From Cognatundibacterium rivi (GTDB taxonomy: Bacteria; Pseudomonadota; Gammaproteobacteria; Burkholderiales; Burkholderiaceae_D): a stretch of DNA of 64,000 nt. Where the stretch lies: the NCBI RefSeq assembly GCF_018139565.1, contig NZ_JAGSPK010000002.1, positions 806,001-870,000 on the forward strand, written 5' to 3'. The translations under genes and the position numbers were made by a program. Numbering within the stretch: the stretch's first letter is position 1; the number at the start of each line of letters is the position of its first letter. Under the pieces are notes generated by a model, which searched no databases, had not been told where the DNA came from, and worked only from the letters and a program-made list of their open reading frames with translations. Of this stretch, positions 1 to 7,661 are shown piece after piece.

Positions 1-2
1 CA

Positions 3-920
3 ACACCCGCAGCACCAGCAACGCAGGCAACACCTGCTGCAACTGAGAAATCAAGCCCGACGACAGAAGACATACACATAAAACTTCCGCCCGAAGTCGC
101 CAAAGAAATCAGCGAAGATATCAATAATGCGGTGGCAGATGCGGCCGATGAAGAAGTGCGCAGCTACAAAAAAACATCGTCGAAGTGGTTTGTTAACTTT
201 GTTCTGCTTCTGGTATTCGGACTTTTCGGCATGAAAATACTGATGGGCGGCAAAGTCAGAGCGGAAGAAAAAGCGGAAGAGGCAGGCCTCGCAGCGGAAA
301 GAGAATCTTTACTGCGTCAGGTCAGCGAGGCAAAGATGCAAATGATGCAGGCACAGGTAGAGCCACATTTTCTGTTCAACACACTGGCATCTGTCGAGCA
401 CTTGATTGAAACCGATCCACCTCGCGCAGCAGCAATGCAACGCAGTCTGATCAGCTATCTGCGCGCCGTCTTACCACAGATGCGCGAGAACGCATCCACA
501 ACGAATCTGGGACGCGAAGCTGACATGATCAAAGCTTATCTCGATCTGCTGAAAATGCGGATGGAGGAAAGGCTCAACGTCGACTTTGTAATGCCTGAAG
601 GCTTACGCAGCGCGTCTTTCCCTCCTATGATGCTGCAATCACTGGTAGAAAATGCGATTAAACATGGTCTCGAATGCAAAGCCGAAGGTGGCACAATTAA
701 ATTCAGAGTCGAGGTTGCTCACAATAAGTTGCGAGTTTCCGTCACCGATGATGGCCTGGGATTTGGTGCAATGCCAAGCAACGGAACAGGACTTGGTCTG
801 CAAAATATACGTGAACGCCTGAAACTGATTTACAAAGAAAAAGGACAAATGATCATTACACCGAATCAACCCAGCGGCGTTTGCGTTACCATAGAAATTC
901 CTTACGAATTAGCCAATTAA
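3..920 (+). CDS. LytS/YehU-type sensor histidine kinase, 5' end cut by window edge
   Basis: The reading frame is open from position 3 to the stop at 920, so the gene begins before the window; the GTG at 132 is only an internal codon. The visible 305 residues start with an Ala/Pro/Thr-rich stretch, then one membrane segment (FVNFVLLLVFGLFGMKIL), a short charged coiled coil, the His_kinase H-box with PHFLFNTL, an N-box LVENAIKHG and a G-box GTGLGLQNIRERL. No periplasmic sensor domain is visible. The protein would autophosphorylate on the His of PHFLFN and pass phosphate to the LytTR regulator whose ATG lies 5 bp after this stop. Family assignment is firm; the signal sensed is unknown. Confidence 0.9.
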   Translation, partial: TPAAPATQATPAATEKSSPTTEDIHIKLPPEVAKEISEDINNAVADAADEEVRSYKKTSSKWFVNFVLLLVFGLFGMKILMGGKVRAEEKAEEAGLAAERESLLRQVSEAKMQMMQAQVEPHFLFNTLASVEHLIETDPPRAAAMQRSLISYLRAVLPQMRENASTTNLGREADMIKAYLDLLKMRMEERLNVDFVMPEGLRSASFPPMMLQSLVENAIKHGLECKAEGGTIKFRVEVAHNKLRVSVTDDGLGFGAMPSNGTGLGLQNIRERLKLIYKEKGQMIITPNQPSGVCVTIEIPYELAN

Positions 921-925
921 TAATC

Positions 926-1684
926 ATGATGCCAACCGCAATCCTTGCAGATGATGAACGACTGATGCGCGAGCAGCTAAGGTCACGCCTTGAACAAGTG
1001 TGGCCAGAACTGCAAATTCTGGACGAAGCAAAAAATGGAGAGGAAGCGATACAACTGGTTGAAAAACACCAGCCTGATCTGATTTTTCTCGACATACGAA
1101 TGCCAATTAAAACAGGGCTTGAGGCAGCAAAAGAGATCGGCAATAAAGCGCACATCGTATTCATTACTGCCTACGATCAGTACGCGATTCAAGCCTTCGA
1201 TCATGGCGCTGTAGACTATGTATTGAAGCCAGCGGATGTGGAGCGACTCAGCAAAACCGTAGAACGCCTGAAATCACGCTTAAAAGCGCATGATCAGCCC
1301 GCAGACATGAGCAATCTGTTGTCGCAACTGGCGAAACAGATGGGCATGTCCAAACCCAACTATCTGCAATGGATACAAGCATCCATCGGGCAAGAGTTGC
1401 GCTTAATTCCGGTGGAAGAAATACTCTTTTTTCAGTCAGACGAAAAATACACCCGGGTACAGACGGCGAATTACGAAGCACTGATCCGAAAACCCGTGCG
1501 TGATTTATCGGAAGAACTGGATCCGGCTTTATTCTGGCAAATCCACCGTTCGACACTGGTCAATGCAAAAGCAATTTCCGGCGTCGTCAGAGACTTGCGC
1601 GGCCGCCATCTGGTACAAGTCAAGGGGCTGACAGAAAAACTGGAAGTCAGCAGAAGCTTCGTTCACTTATTTAAACAGATGTAA
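926..1684 (+). CDS. LytTR-family response regulator
   Basis: Cytoplasmic DNA-binding response regulator of 252 residues. The N-terminal receiver has the acidic pair in ILADDERLM and the phospho-acceptor Asp in LIFLDIRMP, with the conserved Lys in YVLKPAD. The C-terminal half is a LytTR DNA-binding domain (ILFFQSDEKYTRVQT, then FWQIHRSTLVNAKAI). The frame is open further upstream, but the tandem ATGs at 926 and 929 directly follow the kinase stop and give the canonical receiver start, so translation is probably coupled to the kinase. The pair forms a LytS/LytR-like (AlgZ/AlgR-like) two-component system; target genes are not evident here. Confidence 0.92.
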   Translation: MMPTAILADDERLMREQLRSRLEQVWPELQILDEAKNGEEAIQLVEKHQPDLIFLDIRMPIKTGLEAAKEIGNKAHIVFITAYDQYAIQAFDHGAVDYVLKPADVERLSKTVERLKSRLKAHDQPADMSNLLSQLAKQMGMSKPNYLQWIQASIGQELRLIPVEEILFFQSDEKYTRVQTANYEALIRKPVRDLSEELDPALFWQIHRSTLVNAKAISGVVRDLRGRHLVQVKGLTEKLEVSRSFVHLFKQM

Positions 1685-1712
1685 AAACTCTGCTCAGATT
1701 CACCGCATCAAC

Positions 1713-1743
1713 AAAAAAGCGCCAGCTTAACTGGCGCTTTTTT
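1713..1743. terminator. Bidirectional rho-independent terminator
   Basis: An inverted repeat GCGCCAG / CTGGCGC with loop CTTAA is flanked by A6 on the left and T6 on the right, so it can end both the plus-strand two-component operon and the minus-strand pit transcript. Confidence 0.85.
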
Positions 1744-1766
1744 CTATCGCTGAATACCGATGTCAG

Positions 1767-2777
1767 TTATAAGATTTTAGTTCCTACCCACCACGCAATC
1801 GAAGCGACAAAAGCCGACGCTGGAATAGTTAATACCCACGCCCATACGATGTTGCCAGCAACGCCCCAGCGAACTGCAGACATTTTTTGCGCGGAACCAA
1901 CCCCGACAATCGCCCCCGTAATGGTGTGCGTCGTCGAAACAGGAATGCCCAGTGCAGTAGCAATAAACAAGGTAATCGCACCGCCAGTCTCTGCGCAAAA
2001 ACCGCCAACTGGCTTGAGCTTAGTAATTTTTTGTCCCATCGTTTTCACAATACGCCAGCCACCAAACAAGGTACCAAGACCGATCGCGGTATAACAGGAC
2101 AAAATAACCCACCATGGCGGCATCGCATCATGGGTACTTGAATACCCGCCGGCAATCAGCAACATCCAGATGATGCCCATAGTTTTCTGCGCATCGTTAC
2201 CACCATGCCCAAGGCTATACATCGAAGCGGAGATCAGTTGCAAACGGCGGAACCATTTATCGACTTTCATCGGCGTTGAACGAACAAACAGCCAAGACAC
2301 CAGCAACATCATCAGAGAGCCAAGAATGAATCCGAGTAACGGCGAAACAATGATAAAAGCGATCGTTTTAATCAATCCGGCCGACACCAGTGCAGTCGTA
2401 CCCGACTTCGCTACTGCGGCTCCAACCAAGCCACCGATCAGCGCATGCGATGAGGAGGACGGAATACCAAAATACCAGGTCACCAGATTCCAAAATACTG
2501 CACCAACCAGCGCACCAAAAATAACATAGTGATCAATTGCCCACGGTTGTATCGTTCCTTTGCCAATCGTAGCCGCCACCGTCAACGGAAACACTGTCAC
2601 CGCCAGAACATTGAAAAACGCGGCCATCGCCACTGCCTGCTGAGGTTTTAATACCCCGGTAGAGACAACGGTCGCAATCGCATTGGCAGCGTCATGAAAG
2701 CCGTTCATAAAATCAAATAGCAATGCCAGCACAACCAAAGCTGCGACGACATAAATGCTGATTTGTAAAGTCTGCAT
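1767..2777 (-). CDS. pit: Inorganic phosphate transporter, PiT family
   Basis: Inner-membrane low-affinity phosphate symporter of 336 residues with about ten hydrophobic segments. The duplicated PiT signature is visible: FDFMNGFHDAANAIATVVSTG near the N-terminus and GFCAETGGAITLFIATALGIPVSTTHTITG near the C-terminus, plus SSSSHALIGG in the first half. It lies 113 bp after the DUF47 gene on the same strand, the usual Pit-accessory arrangement, so the two are probably co-transcribed. Length and start (ATG at 2777) fit the short bacterial PiT group. Confidence 0.93.
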   Translation of the reverse strand: MQTLQISIYVVAALVVLALLFDFMNGFHDAANAIATVVSTGVLKPQQAVAMAAFFNVLAVTVFPLTVAATIGKGTIQPWAIDHYVIFGALVGAVFWNLVTWYFGIPSSSSHALIGGLVGAAVAKSGTTALVSAGLIKTIAFIIVSPLLGFILGSLMMLLVSWLFVRSTPMKVDKWFRRLQLISASMYSLGHGGNDAQKTMGIIWMLLIAGGYSSTHDAMPPWWVILSCYTAIGLGTLFGGWRIVKTMGQKITKLKPVGGFCAETGGAITLFIATALGIPVSTTHTITGAIVGVGSAQKMSAVRWGVAGNIVWAWVLTIPASAFVASIAWWVGTKIL

Positions 2778-2799
2778 GAAATTTACTCTGCTTTATACA

Positions 2800-2819
2800 G
2801 CTCCCGATACGACGGGAGC
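2800..2819. other. GC-rich hairpin between DUF47 and pit genes
   Basis: A perfect 7-bp inverted repeat GCTCCCG / CGGGAGC with a 6-nt loop sits between the two cotranscribed genes. No T-run follows on the minus strand, so it is not a standard terminator; a processing or attenuation role is only a guess. Confidence 0.4.
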
Positions 2820-2890
2820 CAGGTTATTCATTTGAGAGAGCGAAGTAGACAGACACGACTCAAAATACAGAGCCGGGTCAATATCTGCTG

Positions 2891-3517
2891 TTAAGCGTTT
2901 TCGACGATGATGCCTTCGATAATATTCGCGACATCTTCACAACGATCGGTCACAGTTTCCAAAATTTCGTAAATTGCTTTCAATTTGATCAGATTACGGA
3001 CATCCGGCTCATCTCGGAACAACTTCGACATCGCAGCACGCATCACATGATCAGCATCAGATTCCAGACGATCGATCTCTTCACAAATCGTCAGAATCTC
3101 ACGCGAATTATTCATGTTATGTAACAAAGCAACGGCCGCTTTAACCTTCTCGGCACAGGCCAGGCACAGCTCAGCCAGTCGCTTTGCTTCGGGTGTGATT
3201 TCACGGATGTCGTAGAGAGAAATGGTCTGCGCAGCATCTTCCTGCAAATCAAGGATGTCATCCATACGCGTAATCAGCTTATGAATATCATCGCGGTCAA
3301 GTGGCGTAATAAAGGTTTTATGCAGCAACTCGATGGTATTGTGAGTCACTGTATCTGCTTGCTTTTCCACGCTCTCAATCGCATGCACCCTGCTTTCAAG
3401 ATCATCAAAATTGGTCATCAAGGCAAGCATTTCCTTTGATCCTTTAACACACAGGTCTGCATGCTGATTAAATAATTCAAAGAATTTGCCTTCCGTAGGC
3501 ATCAGGCGTCCAAACAT
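2891..3517 (-). CDS. DUF47 (PhoU-like) accessory protein of the phosphate transporter
   Basis: Cytoplasmic helical protein of 208 residues from ATG 3517 (MFGRLMPTEGKFFELFNQH). The frame runs on to 3580, but the conserved DUF47 opening MFG-LMP--G-FF begins at 3517, so the shorter start is chosen. Family features are the E/D-rich metal-binding helices (ESVEKQADTVTH; ITRMDDILDLQEDA; EIDRLESDADHVMRAAM). DUF47 proteins are PhoU relatives that accompany PiT transporters and are thought to modulate them; the pit gene directly downstream agrees with that. Confidence 0.88.
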   Translation of the reverse strand: MFGRLMPTEGKFFELFNQHADLCVKGSKEMLALMTNFDDLESRVHAIESVEKQADTVTHNTIELLHKTFITPLDRDDIHKLITRMDDILDLQEDAAQTISLYDIREITPEAKRLAELCLACAEKVKAAVALLHNMNNSREILTICEEIDRLESDADHVMRAAMSKLFRDEPDVRNLIKLKAIYEILETVTDRCEDVANIIEGIIVENA

Positions 3518-3640
3518 TTTTTTCTCACTGAAATTTGAAACAAATTGGAATATTTTTGTCAGGGCACAAGCAGATTGCACCTGACAAACTGAACAAAGAC
3601 ATTTAGTGAAACGTACTCACTGGGTAAAAATTATTCTGCA

Positions 3641-5038
3641 TTACTCGTTATCGCCATACACCGACAACGATCCAACGTAATTATCAAACTTGGTATATTC
3701 GCCAAGGAAAGTCAGTCGCACGCTGCCAATTGGACCGTTACGCTGCTTACCGATAATAATTTCGGCAGTGCCTTTATCGGGAGAGTCAGGGTTGTAAACC
3801 TGATCCCGATAAATAAACATAATCACGTCGGCATCTTGCTCAATCGCTCCCGACTCACGCAAATCTGACATCACAGGCCGCTTGTTAGGGCGCTGCTCAA
3901 GCGAACGATTTAACTGAGAAAGTGCAATGACCGGGCAATTTAACTCTTTTGCGAGACCTTTCAGATTTCGCGAAATCTCTGAAATTTCGGTTGCCCTGTT
4001 TTCACCCGCGGAATTCGCCGACATCAACTGCAGGTAATCGACGATAATCAAACCGAGCTTGCCACACTGTCGAGCCAAACGTCGCGACCGCGCACGCAAT
4101 TCGATAGAACTCAACGCCGGAGTTTCATCGATATATAACTGCGCATCATTCATTTTTTGAATCGCATGCGTCAAACGAGGCCAGTCTTCGTCACTCAACT
4201 TACCCACGCGCAAACGACTCTGATCGAGTCGCCCAACAGAACCAAGCATACGCATCGCTAACTGTGCGCCGCCCATCTCCATTGAAAACACCGCCACCGG
4301 CAAGCCACTGTCAATTGCGACGTTCTCACCGATATTGAGTGAAAACGCCGTTTTACCCATAGAAGGACGACCAGCCACAATAATCAGATCGCCCGGCTGC
4401 AAACCAGAAGTCATTTTATCCAGATCAACGAATCCAGTTGGAACACCGGTAATATCGTTCTGGTTATCGCGGTTGTATAACTCATCGATACGTTCTACAA
4501 CCTGCGTCAATAAAGGTTGAATCGCCTGAAAACCCTGCGCTCCTCGTGCCCCCTCTTCGGCAATGGCGAAGATTTTAGACTCAGCCTCGTCCAGCATTTG
4601 CTTGACTTCCTTGCCCTGAGGATTGAAAGCACTACCAGCAATTTCATCTGAAACTGTGATCAGTTTGCGCAACACACCACGATCACGGACAATTTCTGCG
4701 TAGCGGCGAATATTTGCAGCCGAAGGCGTGTTTTGAGCCAGCGCATTCAGATACGTCAAACCGCCTGCATCTTCGGCCTTGCCCATGCCATTCAGTGCCT
4801 CATAGACAGTGATGACGTCTGCTGGCCTTGAGGAATTAATCAACTTTACAATACACTGAAAAATAATTCTGTGATCGTAACGATAAAAATCTTCCTCACC
4901 GATAAAATCGGCAATACGATCCCACGCGGCGTTATCGAGTAAGAGGCCGCCAAGGACAGATTGCTCAGCCTCAATGGAATGGGGGGGGACGCGAATCGCA
5001 TCAAGTTGTGGATCAGTAGCGGCTTTCATGGCGCGCAT
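3641..5038 (-). CDS. dnaB: Replicative DNA helicase DnaB
   Basis: Hexameric 5'-3' helicase that unwinds DNA at the replication fork; 465 residues, normal length. The N-terminal DnaB domain starts with the typical PPHSIEAEQSVLGGLLL; the C-terminal RecA-like domain has Walker A GRPSMGKTAF near residue 220, Walker B LIIVDYLQLM, and the arginine-finger region QRNGPIGSVRLTFLGEYTKF. No intein is present. It is downstream of rplI after a terminator, so it probably also has its own promoter in 5040-5140. A second ATG three codons in (5029) is an alternative start. A run of eight C on the coding strand (4981-4988) encodes part of the V-P-P-H segment. Confidence 0.97.
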   Translation of the reverse strand: MRAMKAATDPQLDAIRVPPHSIEAEQSVLGGLLLDNAAWDRIADFIGEEDFYRYDHRIIFQCIVKLINSSRPADVITVYEALNGMGKAEDAGGLTYLNALAQNTPSAANIRRYAEIVRDRGVLRKLITVSDEIAGSAFNPQGKEVKQMLDEAESKIFAIAEEGARGAQGFQAIQPLLTQVVERIDELYNRDNQNDITGVPTGFVDLDKMTSGLQPGDLIIVAGRPSMGKTAFSLNIGENVAIDSGLPVAVFSMEMGGAQLAMRMLGSVGRLDQSRLRVGKLSDEDWPRLTHAIQKMNDAQLYIDETPALSSIELRARSRRLARQCGKLGLIIVDYLQLMSANSAGENRATEISEISRNLKGLAKELNCPVIALSQLNRSLEQRPNKRPVMSDLRESGAIEQDADVIMFIYRDQVYNPDSPDKGTAEIIIGKQRNGPIGSVRLTFLGEYTKFDNYVGSLSVYGDNE

Positions 5039-5143
5039 TATACCTGCTAAATCAAATTACAAATAACGACTGAAGGCGACAAAGTACGGTGTGTACAACA
5101 AACATGAATAAACAAAATTGTTTATATAATTTTACGTTCACCA

Positions 5144-5175
5144 TAAAAAAAGCCGGGGAAACCCCGGCTCTTTTA
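5144..5175 (-). terminator. Terminator after rplI
   Basis: An 8-bp perfect stem AGCCGGGG / CCCCGGCT with a 3-nt loop; read on the minus strand it is followed by a run of seven T. It separates the ribosomal-protein operon from dnaB. Confidence 0.85.
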
Positions 5176-5193
5176 TATCTGGCTGACAGCTAA

Positions 5194-5646
5194 TTATGCG
5201 TGTTCACCAACAACTGATACATTCACGTTAACGACAACGTCAGTATGCAGAGCAACGGAAACAGCGTGATCGCCTGCCGTTTTCAACGGACCTTGTGGCA
5301 AGCGAACTTGTGCTTTTTCAACAGTGAAACCAACTTTAGCCAACGCTTCAGCGATGTCAAAATTAGTTACAGAGCCAAACAAACGGCCATCAACGCCAGA
5401 TTTCTGTGAAATCTGAACTGTAGAACCTTCCAGTTTTTCGCCTTGAGCCTGAGCTACAGCCAATTTTGCTGCCGCTGCTTTTTCCAGCTCAGCACGTTTC
5501 GCTTCAAATTCAGCGATTGCTGCTGCAGTCGCACGACGAGCCATGCGTTGTGGAATCAAAAAGTTACGTGCATAACCATCTTTAACACGAACTACATCAC
5601 CAAGATTGCCGAGATTAACGACTTTATCCATCAGAATAACTTGCAT
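5194..5646 (-). CDS. rplI: 50S ribosomal protein L9
   Basis: 150-residue L9, which bridges the 50S surface through a long central helix. The N-terminal RNA-binding domain is canonical ([33 protein letters not shown]); the Ala/Lys/Glu-rich helix spans roughly residues 41-75 and the C-terminal domain contains [17 protein letters not shown] strong AGGAG ribosome-binding site precedes ATG 5646. It lies 26 bp after rpsR in the rpsF-priB-rpsR-rplI operon. Confidence 0.97.
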   Translation of the reverse strand: MQVILMDKVVNLGNLGDVVRVKDGYARNFLIPQRMARRATAAAIAEFEAKRAELEKAAAAKLAVAQAQGEKLEGSTVQISQKSGVDGRLFGSVTNFDIAEALAKVGFTVEKAQVRLPQGPLKTAGDHAVSVALHTDVVVNVNVSVVGEHA

Positions 5647-5672
5647 ATTTTTCTCCTAATACCTGTCGTCAA

Positions 5673-5957
5673 TTACGCTGTGTGCAGATCAGTGTATGGC
5701 AACAACGCTAAGTAGCGTGCGCGCTTGATCGCTGTATCAACTTGACGTTGGTACAGTGCTTTAGTACCAGTCAGACGTGCAGGCATAATTTTGCCGTTTT
5801 CTTGCACGAAATCTTTCAATGTGTCGATATCTTTGTAATCAACTTTTTCTACATGTGCTGCTGTGAAGCGGCAGAATTTTTTGCGTTTGAACAAAGGATT
5901 TTGTTGTTGACGCTTTTGCTTCAATTTGCTTTTATCAAATTTTTTACCGAATGCCAT
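5673..5957 (-). CDS. rpsR: 30S ribosomal protein S18
   Basis: 94-residue S18 with the typical core [25 protein letters not shown] segment followed by [23 protein letters not shown]. The N-terminal Lys/Gln-rich extension (about residues 1-25) is the usual proteobacterial tail. An AGGAG site sits 6-7 nt ahead of ATG 5957. It binds S6 in the small subunit platform, consistent with rpsF in the same operon. Confidence 0.97.
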   Translation of the reverse strand: MAFGKKFDKSKLKQKRQQQNPLFKRKKFCRFTAAHVEKVDYKDIDTLKDFVQENGKIMPARLTGTKALYQRQVDTAIKRARYLALLPYTDLHTA

Positions 5958-5966
5958 TTGTGGCTC

Positions 5967-6266
5967 CTAATCTAGTAAATTTGCCCGTATTTCATTGATG
6001 TGAAATACCAGACTTTTGCTGTTGCGATTTTTGCGTGCTAAAAAACCCGTGAATGCAATCTCAACTTCTAAAGGCAGTTCGGAGAATTTTCCTGAAATTT
6101 CACCCGCAGCTTGTGCGGAAATTTCAAATTCAACCAATCGCTCCGTTCCGGCTTCCACCTGCTGCGAACTATGCATCAATATTGCTGATGCTATTGGTAT
6201 CCCAGCTGGCGTGTAGCGTATCGCTGATTTCTCGATGATACGCGCCATTACTGTCAATTGATTCAC
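5967..6266 (-). CDS. priB: Primosomal replication protein N (PriB)
   Basis: 99-residue single-OB-fold ssDNA-binding protein. It starts MNQLTVMARIIEKSAIRYTPAGIP and carries the PriB-like HSSQQVEAGTERLVEFEIS and GFLARKNRNSKSLVFHINEI segments. PriB works with PriA and DnaT/DnaC-type loaders to restart stalled forks. Its place between rpsF and rpsR is a conserved beta/gammaproteobacterial arrangement and is strong support. A second ATG (MARIIEKS) six codons in could also serve as start. Confidence 0.93.
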   Translation of the reverse strand: MNQLTVMARIIEKSAIRYTPAGIPIASAILMHSSQQVEAGTERLVEFEISAQAAGEISGKFSELPLEVEIAFTGFLARKNRNSKSLVFHINEIRANLLD

Positions 6267-6300
6267 TATTTTTTATACGACCTTTTTCAAATCAAATGAA

Positions 6301-6669
6301 TTAAGCAGCTGGTGCTTCAACGCGCTGTGCTTTAGCCGCGTCTTCTTTTTGAACAGCTTTCATCATTGGAGATGGTGCTGTTTCAGCTTTTTTCATTTTG
6401 ACTGTCAGGTGACGCAGAACGGCATCATTGAATTTGAATGCTGTTTCCAGCTCAAGCAATGTTTCTGCATCGCACTCAATGTTCATGCAAACATAATGTG
6501 CTTTAGCCAATTTTTGAATCATGTAAGCCAATTGACGACGGCCCCAGTCTTCAACGCGGTGAACCTGACCACCACGTGCAACAACACTAGCTTTGTAACG
6601 TTCGATCATTGCAGGAACTTGCTCGCTTTGATCGGGATGTACAATAAATACGATTTCATAATGACGCAT
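6301..6669 (-). CDS. rpsF: 30S ribosomal protein S6
   Basis: 122-residue S6, first gene of the rpsF-priB-rpsR-rplI operon. The frame is open to 6753, but ATG 6669 has an AGGAGA site at the right distance and gives the family start [18 protein letters not shown]. The typical [22 protein letters not shown] segment follows. The tail after residue 100 is Ala/Lys/Glu-rich, as in other Burkholderiales S6 proteins. The upstream region is shared with the divergent lexA gene. Confidence 0.96.
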   Translation of the reverse strand: MRHYEIVFIVHPDQSEQVPAMIERYKASVVARGGQVHRVEDWGRRQLAYMIQKLAKAHYVCMNIECDAETLLELETAFKFNDAVLRHLTVKMKKAETAPSPMMKAVQKEDAAKAQRVEAPAA

Positions 6670-6845
6670 ATATTCTCCTTGTGGACAATAAAAATAGCCT
6701 GCCTCGGCGTCAAGACGAGTGCAGGAAGAGGAAAGCCGACGATCATAACGCACTTTTCCGTTTTATTCAATCAATTAAGTACAGCGTTAATCTGATGGTG
6801 CCAGATTGCACATAGCTGCAAAATTTCCTTGCACTTCAAAGCGCA

Positions 6846-6878
6846 CTGTATAAAAATACAGACTGTTTTTATATACAG
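6846..6878 (+). promoter_or_regulatory. Two tandem LexA (SOS) boxes
   Basis: Two perfect CTGT-N8-ACAG palindromes lie in tandem at 6846-6861 and 6863-6878, 17 bp centre to centre, ending 24 bp before the lexA ATG. CTGT-N8-ACAG is the LexA operator consensus of beta/gammaproteobacteria, so this should autoregulate lexA; the divergent rpsF promoter lies further away. Confidence 0.93.
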
Positions 6879-6902
6879 CGTAATGATCTACGTTCACACA
6901 AA

Positions 6903-7559
6903 ATGCTTAAGCTGACAGCCCGACAAGAGCAGATCCTGAATTTAATCAAAGATGCGATTCAAAATACAGGCTTCCCCCCGACCCGCGCTGAAATAGCGAC
7001 GGAGCTGGGCTTTCGCTCCACCAATGCAGCGGAAGAGCACCTGCAGGCACTCGCCAGAAAGGGCGTGATTGAAATAGCACCAGGAACATCGCGCGGCATA
7101 CGCCTGCTGGAGTCAGAGTTATCAAGCCACATTACAGGCCAACAACTCGTGTCGTCGCAATCTGCTTTTTCACAGATAAATCTGCCACTGATAGGGCGGG
7201 TTGCAGCCGGATCGCCAATACTTGCATCAGAACACATTGAAACCAGCTACCAAGTTGACCCCGCACTATTTTCAGCCAAGCCAGATTTTCTTCTCAAGGT
7301 TCGCGGCATGTCTATGCGTGACGCAGGCATACTCGATGGCGATCTGTTAGCAGTAAAGAAGACTGATACTGCAAGAAATGGGCAAATTATTGTTGCCAGA
7401 CTTGGCGATGATGTCACTGTCAAACGTTATAAAAAAACCGGAAATTCTGTTGAATTAATCCCCGAGAATCCTGACTACGCGACGATCAAAGTAAATGAAA
7501 ACGAGGAAAATTTCTCACTGGAAGGTTTAGCTGTCGGACTGATGCGAAATTGGATCTGA
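6903..7559 (+). CDS. lexA: LexA repressor
   Basis: SOS repressor and self-cleaving serine peptidase of 218 residues. The N-terminal winged helix (about 1-65) contains [26 protein letters not shown]; the cleavage site is Ala102-Gly103 in GRVAAGSP. The catalytic Ser137 ([10 protein letters not shown]) and Lys174 (VTVKRYKK) have the same 37-residue spacing as Ser119/Lys156 of E. coli LexA. The linker is longer than in E. coli. Two SOS boxes lie just upstream. No clear Shine-Dalgarno site precedes ATG 6903. Confidence 0.97.
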   Translation: MLKLTARQEQILNLIKDAIQNTGFPPTRAEIATELGFRSTNAAEEHLQALARKGVIEIAPGTSRGIRLLESELSSHITGQQLVSSQSAFSQINLPLIGRVAAGSPILASEHIETSYQVDPALFSAKPDFLLKVRGMSMRDAGILDGDLLAVKKTDTARNGQIIVARLGDDVTVKRYKKTGNSVELIPENPDYATIKVNENEENFSLEGLAVGLMRNWI

Positions 7560-7618
7560 TACTAAAAAATCAAATGGAAATATATTGCAGTCGATGATTC
7601 TCAGATAAAAATCTTAAT

Positions 7619-7649
7619 AAAAAACGCCCGGAAATTCGGGCGTTTTTTT
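7619..7649. terminator. Bidirectional terminator between lexA and lon
   Basis: A stem CGCCCG / CGGGCG with a GAAATT loop, flanked by an A-run on the left and T7 on the right, serves the two convergent genes. Confidence 0.85.
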
Positions 7650-7661
7650 ATTTATACAACA

